From a virus, in IMG/VR virus record IMGVR_UViG_3300008107_000506, positions 1 to 21,907 of that record: a stretch of 21,907 nt of DNA, one strand, 5' to 3'. A model generated the notes under the pieces. The model had not been told where the DNA came from, made no database searches, and was given only the letters and a program-made list of their open reading frames with translations. The position numbers and the translations under genes were made by a program. Position 1 is the stretch's first letter. Each line of letters opens with the position of its first letter. Of this stretch, positions 12,530-19,661 are shown piece by piece.

Positions 12530-14445
12530 TGAGAATCATATGTGATATTGAAACAGACTCTCTAAAGCCAACTAAGATTTGGTGTATTGTAACTAAAGAC
12601 GTAGACACACAAGAAGTCAGAACCTTTTGGAGACCAGACCTAAACAAAGATGAGTTTCTGTCGTCTGTCAAAGACACTCAACTATGGATTGGTCACTTTT
12701 TTATCAAGTTTGACTATTGGAAAGTTCTACGTGTTTTCTTTCCAGAACTAAAGATTGATCCTCTGGCTATCTGTGACACTCACGTTACCTCTAAACTGTT
12801 TAACTTCAACATTGGGGAACATGGTCTAGAAGCTTGGGGTGAACGTCTAGGTATCTCAAAACCTAAGATCACTGACTTCAACACTGTTGACAAAGATGAA
12901 ATTATCAACCGATGCCAACAGGACGTAGAGATCAACTATAAGTTGTGGAAGAAGATGGAACCAGCCATTAACACTGGTGTCTGGGACAAGTCTTTAGAGC
13001 TTGAACACAAGATGGAGTTTATCACTCTGGATATGGAGAACAACGGTTTCCCGTTTGATTACGATGAAACTGTTTGTATCCGTAACGAGATTGAAGAACG
13101 TATCAACGATATCGACGTTCAGATTCGACAAGACTTTAAACCTAAGTGCTATCTAGTTAAAGAGGTTACACCACGTCTAACACAAAAAGGGACATTGGCC
13201 TTAAATGACTTCAAGTGGATCAGAGACCCAACGCCTGACCTTACTCCATTTACCGCCGGGGCGCCATTCAGTGTTATTGACTTTGAAGAGTTCAACCCAG
13301 CCTCAACAGTCCAGATTATTGAAAGACTTAATGAAGCTGGTTGGAAACCCAAAGATAAAACAGACGGCCATATCGAGGCAGAACGGGAATGTAAACGTAA
13401 CCCTAGAAATCGAGAACTCAAAGAACGTCTGGATCGCTTTCGACTCAGAGGCTATAAAGTTAACGAGACTAATCTAGCCACGTTACCTAGAGATGCCCCA
13501 GAAGGCGCTAGGAAGCTCGCTGAGAGGATTCTACTAACTTCACGTAGGTCAGTACTCACTGAGTGGATAAACGCCTACAACCCCGTCTCTAGGTGTCTAC
13601 ACGGCAGGTTCAATGGTATCGGTGCTTGGACACACCGTATGTCTCACCAAGCTCCTAATCAGGGCAACATTCCATCTGACCCTGAGGTTAAGAATACTGA
13701 AAACCCAACACCATACGAACAAGTCCAGCTTAAGTACGGTATGAATCTTCGTAAAGTATGGCGTGTGGAAAAGGGCGAAAGACTGTTAGGTGTCGACGCA
13801 GACGGTATCCAGCTTCGTATCTTTGCTCACTACATCGAAGACGAAGACTTTACAAACGCACTAGTTAGTGGAAAGAAAGAAGATGGCACTGACCCTCATA
13901 CTCTTAATGCTGTCAAGCTTGGTATTGGACCTGAAAGACGATCTATGGCCAAAACCTTCATTTACGCATTTTTGTTAGGTGCAGGGGTTGACAAAGTAGC
14001 AGAAATCCTCTATACTAATAATAAGGGTGCAAGAGAGGCTATGGATAACTTCATTGAGGGTTACCCCGGACTTAAGCTTCTCAAGCAAAAATCTATCCCT
14101 AAAGATGCAGAAAGAGGTTACTTTATTGGGTTAGACGGCAGGTTAGTCAAGGTTCCTAGTGAACACCACGTTCTAGCCGGGTATCTACAGAACGGTGAGT
14201 CCGTAGTTATGAAGACAGCCAACTTACTATGGAGACAAGAAGCCAGAAAGAACAATATCTACTTTAGACAAGTTAATTTAGTGCATGACGAATTTCAGAC
14301 GGTAACTAAAGATGACGATGTAATGGCTAACGAACTACAGAAGATTCAGGAAGAATCTATTACACAAGCAGGTAAGTTACTTGGTGTCAAGTGTCCATTA
14401 CTAGGGCAAGGTCAACAAGGTTACTCATGGTACGAGACACATTAA
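12529..14445 (+). CDS. DNA polymerase, family A, T7 gp5-like
   Basis: The product is 638 aa from ATG 12529 (TAATG junction). The 3'-5' exonuclease domain has motif I DIETD (Asp6, Glu8), motif II around HFFIKFD (Asp61) and motif III CQQDVEINY (Asp131). The polymerase domain has motif A DADGIQLR (about 422-429), the O-helix RRSMAKTFIYAFLLGAG and motif C LVHDEFQ. The residue equivalent to T7 Tyr526 / E. coli Phe762 is Tyr, a state associated with lytic phages. The residue equivalent to T7 Tyr530 is Leu. The size and lack of a 5'-3' exonuclease domain fit T7-type replicative polymerases. Confidence 0.95.
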   Translation: MRIICDIETDSLKPTKIWCIVTKDVDTQEVRTFWRPDLNKDEFLSSVKDTQLWIGHFFIKFDYWKVLRVFFPELKIDPLAICDTHVTSKLFNFNIGEHGLEAWGERLGISKPKITDFNTVDKDEIINRCQQDVEINYKLWKKMEPAINTGVWDKSLELEHKMEFITLDMENNGFPFDYDETVCIRNEIEERINDIDVQIRQDFKPKCYLVKEVTPRLTQKGTLALNDFKWIRDPTPDLTPFTAGAPFSVIDFEEFNPASTVQIIERLNEAGWKPKDKTDGHIEAERECKRNPRNRELKERLDRFRLRGYKVNETNLATLPRDAPEGARKLAERILLTSRRSVLTEWINAYNPVSRCLHGRFNGIGAWTHRMSHQAPNQGNIPSDPEVKNTENPTPYEQVQLKYGMNLRKVWRVEKGERLLGVDADGIQLRIFAHYIEDEDFTNALVSGKKEDGTDPHTLNAVKLGIGPERRSMAKTFIYAFLLGAGVDKVAEILYTNNKGAREAMDNFIEGYPGLKLLKQKSIPKDAERGYFIGLDGRLVKVPSEHHVLAGYLQNGESVVMKTANLLWRQEARKNNIYFRQVNLVHDEFQTVTKDDDVMANELQKIQEESITQAGKLLGVKCPLLGQGQQGYSWYETH

Positions 14446-14457
14446 AGGGAATTATTA

Positions 14458-14961
14458 ATGGCAACACAAACAGTTTATTTCAGTGGCACTTTCAAGTGGG
14501 CGAAGCTTAACGAGAAGAACGCCCAGACTTTCGTAGACAAGAACACGGGTGGTGAGGACAAGGGCCCTTTCTGTTCTGTAGATTTTACCTTTGACAACAA
14601 GGATGACCTAAAGGCTTTCAAGGCTTTCAAGACCCGTAACACTATCAAGATTGATGATGAAACTGGTGAACAGTTCGTACAGTTCCGTCGCTATCTAAAC
14701 CACAAGACCTACCCTGAGTTTGGTGGTGTACCAGAAGTCAAGATTAGAAACGAAGACGGCACTGACACCCCGTTTACTGACCTGATTGGTAATGGTACAA
14801 AGGGGACTATCAAGCTTTCCGTGTACGATCACGCATATGGTACCGCTTGCCGCCTTGGTGGTGTACTTATTACCAAGCTTGTTCCGTATGAAAAAGAAGG
14901 CAAAACAGACGAAGAACCAAAGACTGAAACCAAGGTCTTTAACGACGCAATTCCATTCTAA
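14458..14961 (+). CDS. Single-stranded DNA-binding protein, T7 gp2.5-like
   Basis: The product is 167 aa with AGGGA 8 bases before ATG 14458. The N-terminus is MATQTVYFSGTFKWAKLNE, followed by beta-rich sequence (FCSVDFTFDNKDDL) typical of phage gp2.5-like OB-fold proteins. The last residues, KVFNDAIPF, are an acidic tail ending in the IPF pattern of bacterial SSB C-termini, which recruit replication partners. It would coat single strands at the fork and in recombination. Position directly after the polymerase supports the call. Overall similarity to T7 gp2.5 itself looks weak, so the family call rests on length, tail and context. Confidence 0.75.
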   Translation: MATQTVYFSGTFKWAKLNEKNAQTFVDKNTGGEDKGPFCSVDFTFDNKDDLKAFKAFKTRNTIKIDDETGEQFVQFRRYLNHKTYPEFGGVPEVKIRNEDGTDTPFTDLIGNGTKGTIKLSVYDHAYGTACRLGGVLITKLVPYEKEGKTDEEPKTETKVFNDAIPF

Positions 14962-14973
14962 GGTAAACAACAG

Positions 14974-15234
14974 TTGTCAGACAATAAGAAGAATTATTAC
15001 CTAGTACACCTGACTGGAACAATTACAGAAGAAGTAAACCAGATTATTGGTATTTCCTCTAACGATGATATTACAAAAGAAAAGGCAGTAACTAATCTAC
15101 TGGACAGCATTTCTGAGAGTACCCCTAACGTAGTTCTATCTATTATTGACGTTAAGGAAGTTACTGAGAAAGAAATGCAACAGTTTGTCGAAGGTCTAAT
15201 GGACGAACCTGATACTCCGAGAGTTATCAACTAA
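14974..15234 (+). CDS. Small hypothetical protein, 86 aa
   Basis: The frame starts at TTG 14974, with AAGG (14960-14963) 10 bases upstream. No ATG fits, because the first internal Met is near the end. The product is acidic, with an N-terminal strand (YYLVHLTGTI) and a C-terminal helix (KEMQQFVEGLMDEPD). It lies between the SSB and exonuclease genes and overlaps the next gene by one base, so it is in the replication operon. Function unknown. Confidence 0.6.
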   Translation: MSDNKKNYYLVHLTGTITEEVNQIIGISSNDDITKEKAVTNLLDSISESTPNVVLSIIDVKEVTEKEMQQFVEGLMDEPDTPRVIN

Positions 15235-16058
15235 TGAAATCTATCCATACCCTAGTACCTGACATCTACGAGTTGTTTACTAGTGGTAAGGTTGACAAGA
15301 ACTCATTTGGTAAGTTCCTGTACACCCCGGAAAATAACGAAGAGAGACAGTCGAAAGATAACTCTCTTCGTATGTCTTCAATGGGTAATCCTTGTGATCG
15401 TCAACTCTACTACAAGACACACTACGCAGATGAATCTGAGAAAATGGAAGCTCCTGTACTCATCAAGTTTATGTTCGGGGACATCCTAGAATCATTTCTA
15501 CTACAACTAGCTGCGATGGCTGGCCACACCGTAGAAGGAGAACAAGAACAATTAGAACTACACGGAGTTAAAGGCCACAGGGATGCTATTATTGACGGTT
15601 GTCTTGTTGATGTTAAGTCTGCCAGTACTTATTCTTTTAATAAGTTCAAGGAAGGATTGAGCATTGACAACGATCCGTTCGGGTACATTACACAGATAAA
15701 TTCGTACCTAGAAGCATCTCAAAATGATCCTAGACTAAAGGTTAAAGACAAAGCCTACTTCCTAGCTATTGATAAAACTCTAGGTAATATGTGTCTGTCA
15801 GAAGCTCCTATCATCAAACGCGACTGGCAAAAGTTTATCTCAGATAAGCAAGAGATACTAAAATCTCCGACACCCCCACCTAGAGTGTTTAAAGCAGAGC
15901 CAGAAGGCAAATCCGGAAACGAAAAACTTGGTGTTAATTGTTCGTATTGTTCATTTAAAGCTAAGTGCTGGCCAGGCCTACGAACCTTTATCTACTACAG
16001 TGGTCCTGTATTTTTAACTAAAGTTGTTAACACACCAAAGGTTCCTGAAGTTAAATGA
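15234..16058 (+). CDS. PD-(D/E)XK exonuclease, Cas4/RecB-like, with 4Fe-4S cysteines
   Basis: The product is 274 aa from ATG 15234. The nuclease site is GDILES (Glu86), GHRDAIIDG (Asp117) and LVDVKSA (Asp126, Lys128), followed by a QI motif near 154. Cys54 in GNPCDRQLYY together with Cys236, Cys239 and Cys245 (CSYCSFKAKC) matches the split cysteine set that holds an iron-sulfur cluster in Cas4/AddB-type nucleases. By position it would take the role of T7 gp6, degrading host DNA or processing ends for recombination. No CRISPR genes or array are nearby, so a CRISPR role is unlikely. It overlaps the next gene by 4 bases. Confidence 0.88.
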   Translation: MKSIHTLVPDIYELFTSGKVDKNSFGKFLYTPENNEERQSKDNSLRMSSMGNPCDRQLYYKTHYADESEKMEAPVLIKFMFGDILESFLLQLAAMAGHTVEGEQEQLELHGVKGHRDAIIDGCLVDVKSASTYSFNKFKEGLSIDNDPFGYITQINSYLEASQNDPRLKVKDKAYFLAIDKTLGNMCLSEAPIIKRDWQKFISDKQEILKSPTPPPRVFKAEPEGKSGNEKLGVNCSYCSFKAKCWPGLRTFIYYSGPVFLTKVVNTPKVPEVK

Positions 16059-16450
16059 GTAAGAACAAAAAGAAAAAAGAACCAACACCACGTAATTCAT
16101 TTGAACGTGTACTAGACAAAGCCTTTCACTCACTCAGTAATGAGATGAAATTTGACTACAAGTACGAACCAGAGACTTTCAATGTTAAGGTTGACGTAAC
16201 TTACAAACCAGACTTTATTGCTGAAACTAAAGTTGGTAAGGTTATCGTAGAAGGTAAGGGTTACTTCAGAGACGAAGACCGTAAGAAGGTTTTAGCTTTT
16301 ACACAACAATACCCTGACTACAAGTACCACATTGTGTTTGAACGAGACAATGCCATCTACAAAGGTTCTAAATACAAGTACTCAGATTGGTGTACCAAGC
16401 ACGGTATTTCTTACTCTGTCAAATCTCTACCTAAGGAATTGTTTGAATGA
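16055..16450 (+). CDS. Endonuclease I / Holliday junction resolvase, T7 gp3-like
   Basis: The product is 131 aa from ATG 16055. Catalytic residues align well with the T7 enzyme: Glu17 (SFERVL), Asp53 (YKPDFI), Glu66 and Lys68 (VEGKGYF). T7 has Glu20, Asp55, Glu65 and Lys67. The segment QQYPDYKYHIVFERDN is also typical. It resolves branched DNA and helps break down host DNA. The N-terminus is very lysine-rich (KNKKKKEP), likely for DNA binding. ATGA overlaps on both sides place it in the recombination operon. Confidence 0.92.
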   Translation: MSKNKKKKEPTPRNSFERVLDKAFHSLSNEMKFDYKYEPETFNVKVDVTYKPDFIAETKVGKVIVEGKGYFRDEDRKKVLAFTQQYPDYKYHIVFERDNAIYKGSKYKYSDWCTKHGISYSVKSLPKELFE

Positions 16451-17211
16451 GTAAGACACACTTAATTATTCCCGACGCTCACGCTCACCCGGACTTTAAC
16501 AATAACAGAGCAGATTACCTTGGTAAACTTATTCTTGATCTTCGTCCTGATGTTGTCGTTAACTTGGGCGACGGTTACGACATGGCTTCTCTATCGACGT
16601 ACGACAAAGGAAAGAGAGCCTTCGCAGGTAGGTCGTATTCTCGGGACATTGCAGCCGGTAATGAGTTCCAAGAACGCACTTGGCTTCCTCTCAAAAGAGC
16701 AAAAAAGAGGTGGCCCAGAGCAGTATACTTGGAGGGTAACCATGAACACCGAATCGAACGAGCACTTGACATATCTCCTGAACTCCAAGGAACTATTGGA
16801 TTTAGTGACTACAGGCTCAACGACTATTACCATGAAGTTGTCAGATACGAAGGCGGAACTCCCGGAATAATTGAAGTAGATGGAATTTACTATGCTCATT
16901 ATTTTATTTCTGGTATTATGGGGCGTCCTATCGGCGGTGTTAAACCAGCTTATGCTATCCGGGCGGCTAACGGTAAATCGTCGGTTTGTGGCCACATCCA
17001 TACTGCTGACGTTAACATCCATACTAACATTGATGGCAATAAGACAGTTTGCGTAGTAGCAGGTGTATACCAAGACTATGACTCACCTTGGGCCGGTAAC
17101 ATCAACAAGCTTTGGTGGAGAGGGGTTGTGATTGCTAGAAACGTAGAGGACGGTGTGTTTGATCCTCAGTTTGTTTCTATCGACCAACTAAGAAAAGAAT
17201 ATGACAAGTAA
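16447..17211 (+). CDS. Calcineurin-like metallophosphoesterase
   Basis: The product is 254 aa. The metal-binding motifs are complete and in order: DAH (Asp10, His12), GDGYD (41-45), GNHEHR (97-102), a histidine in YAHYF (His151) and CGHIHT (181-186). Such enzymes hydrolyse phosphomono- or diesters using two metal ions. In T7-like and marine phages, related proteins sit in the replication module with uncertain targets (nucleic-acid ends, nucleotides or protein phosphates). It follows endonuclease I with a 4-base overlap, and its 3' end overlaps the next small gene by 11 bases. Confidence 0.88.
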   Translation: MSKTHLIIPDAHAHPDFNNNRADYLGKLILDLRPDVVVNLGDGYDMASLSTYDKGKRAFAGRSYSRDIAAGNEFQERTWLPLKRAKKRWPRAVYLEGNHEHRIERALDISPELQGTIGFSDYRLNDYYHEVVRYEGGTPGIIEVDGIYYAHYFISGIMGRPIGGVKPAYAIRAANGKSSVCGHIHTADVNIHTNIDGNKTVCVVAGVYQDYDSPWAGNINKLWWRGVVIARNVEDGVFDPQFVSIDQLRKEYDK

Positions 17212-17371
17212 CCTCCTTAAGAAACTGCTAAGTAATTATGACCTTGAAGAAGTCTTTCTGATGTTGGAGATTGATCCGTATGACGCACTAATTAAACTAT
17301 ACGAAATTGGTGAGGTTGATCTGGAAAGATTAGAGGAATACGCGGATGACTCGGACGATGAAGACGAGTAA
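17201..17371 (+). CDS. Small acidic hypothetical protein, 56 aa
   Basis: ATG 17201 overlaps the phosphoesterase gene by 11 bases. The product begins MTSNLLKKLLSNYDLEEVF and looks helical throughout, ending in a highly acidic tail (YADDSDDEDE). It fills what would otherwise be a 134-base gap in a tightly packed operon, and its frame uses the same codons as its neighbours. No family is recognised. Confidence 0.6.
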   Translation: MTSNLLKKLLSNYDLEEVFLMLEIDPYDALIKLYEIGEVDLERLEEYADDSDDEDE

Positions 17372-17540
17372 ACAAAAAGCACTTGAACGTAGAATTAAAA
17401 ACCTACAGGATAAGCATAAGAAGTACTTTATGGAAAACCGAGTGGGTGAGTTTCGTATGAGAGTTATCGACGAAAAGAAACATCGTGAGAAGAAAATCCG
17501 TCCTACAAACCTAGAGGAATTTATTGATGACGAAGGCTAA
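17358..17540 (+). CDS. Small basic hypothetical protein, about 60 aa
   Basis: Starts at ATG 17346 and ATG 17358 are in the same frame. I prefer 17358 (MKTSKQKALERRIKNLQDK) because it overlaps the previous gene less, but 17346 is possible. The protein is strongly basic and predicted helical (RRIKNLQDKHKKYF), with an acidic last segment (LEEFIDDEG). It may bind nucleic acid, though no domain is recognisable. It overlaps both neighbours. Confidence 0.55.
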   Translation: MKTSKQKALERRIKNLQDKHKKYFMENRVGEFRMRVIDEKKHREKKIRPTNLEEFIDDEG

Positions 17541-17700
17541 TGTATTTCAGATTCTAACAGAAGACCACATTGTTGAGGCTCTTACCAAGTATCTTCGTGA
17601 TACCCCATACAAGCTAGAGTTTGATAAGTTAATTATTTCTGGTGTAGAAGACGATGAAGTACATGGTCTAAAACTTGAACTCCTACTAGGAAAAGATTAA
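17527..17700 (+). CDS. Small hypothetical protein, 57 aa
   Basis: ATG 17527 overlaps the previous gene by 14 bases and its stop shares one base with the ThyX start (TAATG). The product begins MTKANVFQILTEDHIVEAL and ends LELLLGKD. It is acidic and looks like a compact alpha/beta mini-domain. The tight fit between two genes supports coding. Function unknown. Confidence 0.6.
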   Translation: MTKANVFQILTEDHIVEALTKYLRDTPYKLEFDKLIISGVEDDEVHGLKLELLLGKD

Positions 17701-18395
17701 TGAAAGCCGAACTTATTGACTATATGGGTACAGACCTTACTGTAGTAAATGCAGCTAGGGTCTCCTTTGATAAAGAGTCTGAGTGGGAGATTGAGACCGA
17801 TCCACATCACGGTGGTAAGATTCCACCGTATAATAGGTTATCTGACAAAGACAAGAAACTTATTAATTACCTAGCTAAACACGATCACTATACACCATTC
17901 ACTCACTGTGCTATAACCCTTAGGGAAACAGTACCGATCTTTGTAGCCCGCCAGAGGTTCAAACACACTGTAGGGTTCTCCTACAACGAAGTATCTCGTA
18001 GGTATGTAGATGACGAACCTGAGTTTTTTATTCCTGCTAAGTGGCGTAAAAGAGCTGAGGATAAGAAGCAAGGCTCTAGTGATGAGGAAATTGAAGAAAA
18101 ACAAATGGCAAAACTAGAGTACAAAGTAGCCATTAAGTTAGCTTTAAATACATATGAGCATCTTCTTGAAATTGGTGTAGCTCCTGAACAAGCCCGTATG
18201 GTTCTTCCACAGTCTATGTACACTTCTTATTATGTAACTGGTTCACTAGCAGCTTGGGCTAGGGCTTATAAGTTACGTTCAGATAAAAACTCACAAGCTG
18301 AAATCAGTGAGTTAGCTGAAATGTGGTCTGACACTATTAAACCTTTATTTCCTCATTCTTGGGAGGCATTAACTAATGACACGGGACTACGATAA
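17700..18395 (+). CDS. thyX: Flavin-dependent thymidylate synthase (ThyX)
   Basis: The product is 231 aa, a normal ThyX length. It methylates dUMP to dTMP using methylene-tetrahydrofolate and FAD, without the folate loss of ThyA. Typical parts are NAARVSFDK (17-25), YTPFTHC (64-70), ETVPIFVARQ, the segment FSYNEVSRRYVDDEPEF (93-109) and QARMVLPQSMYTSYY. The usual RHR signature is changed: the positions before the NE-S-RY block read RQRFKHTVGFS. A variant of this type also occurs in other phage ThyX proteins as far as I recall. With the deaminase and RNR it forms a dTTP supply route. It overlaps the HNH-like gene by 20 bases. Confidence 0.93.
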   Translation: MKAELIDYMGTDLTVVNAARVSFDKESEWEIETDPHHGGKIPPYNRLSDKDKKLINYLAKHDHYTPFTHCAITLRETVPIFVARQRFKHTVGFSYNEVSRRYVDDEPEFFIPAKWRKRAEDKKQGSSDEEIEEKQMAKLEYKVAIKLALNTYEHLLEIGVAPEQARMVLPQSMYTSYYVTGSLAAWARAYKLRSDKNSQAEISELAEMWSDTIKPLFPHSWEALTNDTGLR

Positions 18396-18624
18396 AGAAT
18401 ACGCACAATACCACGCTTCCCCAGAACAAAAGAAACGTAGGGCACAGCGTAACGCAGCTAGACGTAAAGCTATGCAAGACGGTAAGGTAAAAAAGGGTGA
18501 CAACAAGGAAGTAGACCACGTTGGTGCTAATCGAAAAGGTAAACTTAACAATAACAAGGTCAGAGTAGTTCCTAAAGGTGTTAACCGTAGGAAGCAACCT
18601 AAAAGAGACGGCAGTGAAGATTAA
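18376..18624 (+). CDS. HNH-nuclease-like small basic protein, 82 aa
   Basis: ATG 18376 lies within the end of thyX. The N-terminal half is very basic and helical (KKRRAQRNAARRKAMQDGK). KGDNKEVDHVGANRKGKLNNNKVRVVP (40-66) has the layout of phage HNH endonucleases: Asp47-His48, an Asn in the NNN block, and a VRVV strand. The final metal-binding His appears to be Asn70 (KGVNRR), an HNN variant. It could nick DNA, act in packaging or replication, or be inactive. There are no homing-endonuclease features such as an intron. Confidence 0.65.
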   Translation: MTRDYDKEYAQYHASPEQKKRRAQRNAARRKAMQDGKVKKGDNKEVDHVGANRKGKLNNNKVRVVPKGVNRRKQPKRDGSED

Positions 18625-18880
18625 TTCCTTTCCAGCAAAAGAACTAGAATCACTATTGAACAATCTAATCAAAGAAGATAACCTAAACCTAACAATTAAA
18701 AATACTAAAAAAGACATCTTACAATTTAGTCTTCGTGCAAAAAATAATAAAGACGATACTTTTAACATTGCAACTTTAGGTAATTTAAAAGTTGGGGAAT
18801 TTATTCTTTATTCAGCTTTTTCAAGTAATGGAACACCAGTTGTAATTTTTCAATTAAATGAAAGGTTAACAAATGATTAA
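18614..18880 (+). CDS. Hypothetical protein, 88 aa
   Basis: I chose GTG 18614 (MKINSFPAKELESLL), which overlaps the preceding stop by 11 bases and has AGAGA a few bases upstream. A GTG at 18578 gives 12 more residues, but these lie inside the HNH-like gene. The sequence is Asn/Lys/Leu-rich and notably AT-rich, with a helical first part and a beta-rich second part (TLGNLKVGEFILYSAFS, VVIFQLNE). No family recognised. It overlaps the MazG-like gene by 8 bases. Confidence 0.55.
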   Translation: MKINSFPAKELESLLNNLIKEDNLNLTIKNTKKDILQFSLRAKNNKDDTFNIATLGNLKVGEFILYSAFSSNGTPVVIFQLNERLTND

Positions 18881-19361
18881 CGAACATGATATTGAAGCGT
18901 TCAAGAGGTTTAAACAACCAGAGAAACTAGAAATGTTTATGGAAGACACCAATCTTAATTTTTACGATAAAGTCTACGAGTTTCACAAGGCTTTCAAACA
19001 CCCTACTGAACGTGACCTTGCTCAACCAGATGCTAATGAGTTTTGGCTACGATGGAGGCTTATCTCTGAAGAGTTTAAGGAGCTTGGCCTAGAGTTTACC
19101 AAGGCTGATGAGTACCTTATGAATGGTGTCTTAATTCCAGATATTATTAGAAGGAACATTCTAAAGGAAACAGCAGACCTTCTATATGTTGTCTTTGGCT
19201 TCTGTGTAACCTATAATCTACCTATTGAAGAAGCGTTTATGAGAGTACACCGCTCCAATATGTCTAAGCTTGGAGCCGATGGTAAACCTATCTACCGGGA
19301 AGACGGTAAGGTGTCCAAGGGACCAAACTACAAAGAACCTAACCTTAAGGGCCTTGTATAA
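18873..19361 (+). CDS. MazG-like nucleotide pyrophosphohydrolase
   Basis: The product is 162 aa and all-helical in appearance. The metal-binding pattern of all-alpha NTP pyrophosphohydrolases is present: Glu66, Glu67 and Glu70 in LISEEFKELG, then Glu99 and Asp102 in KETADLLYVVFG. The later segment HRSNMSKLGADGKPIYREDGK, with GPNYKEPNL, is typical of phage MazG-like and PRA-PH-like proteins. The enzyme would hydrolyse NTPs or dNTPs to monophosphates, or (p)ppGpp-related nucleotides. Position just before RNR fits a role in nucleotide-pool control. Confidence 0.87.
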   Translation: MINEHDIEAFKRFKQPEKLEMFMEDTNLNFYDKVYEFHKAFKHPTERDLAQPDANEFWLRWRLISEEFKELGLEFTKADEYLMNGVLIPDIIRRNILKETADLLYVVFGFCVTYNLPIEEAFMRVHRSNMSKLGADGKPIYREDGKVSKGPNYKEPNLKGLV

Positions 19362-19450
19362 TGAGTTGGTTTTCAGTTATTATTAGCTGGATTGAATATT
19401 TTAAACAAGAATCAAGATTAAAGAAAAAGGTTAAAAAGTTTAATGTCTGA
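19361..19450 (+). CDS. Very small ORF, 29 aa, hydrophobic then basic
   Basis: ATG 19361 shares one base with the MazG stop, and the ORF overlaps the next gene by 8 bases. It encodes MSWFSVIISWIEYFKQ followed by a basic tail (SRLKKKVKKFNV). It has the look of an amphipathic or membrane-attached peptide. The coupled junctions on both sides favour real translation, but the length is near the limit of what can be believed without comparison. Confidence 0.4.
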   Translation: MSWFSVIISWIEYFKQESRLKKKVKKFNV

Positions 19451-19652
19451 CAATGCTTCTAATTATAAAATTGAGTTTTCTAGTTCCCCTTATCTTCCTT
19501 TTACTCTTTATTATAAAAGAAAAAGAAATGGTTACTTTTTTGGCGACTCTTACGAATGGGTTGAACTTTCTCGTTTTGAAACTATTGAAGAAGCTAAAGA
19601 AAAACTAAAATATTACCAAAATATCTCTCTACCAATTTACCACGTTTATTAA
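19443..19652 (+). CDS. Small hypothetical protein, 69 aa
   Basis: ATG 19443 gives MSDNASNYKIEFSSSPYLPF, then a basic aromatic part (LYYKRKRNGYFFGDSYEW) and a helix (TIEEAKEKLKYYQN). It may be a small beta-beta-alpha domain. It is very AT-rich and lies directly before RNR. No family recognised. Confidence 0.55.
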   Translation: MSDNASNYKIEFSSSPYLPFTLYYKRKRNGYFFGDSYEWVELSRFETIEEAKEKLKYYQNISLPIYHVY

Positions 19653-19661
19653 GGACCTAGT

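Noticed and set aside
15234-16058. Cas4-like nuclease as a sign of a CRISPR system
   Set aside because: No repeat-spacer array or other cas gene is present. Cas4/RecB-type exonucleases are common in phage recombination modules.
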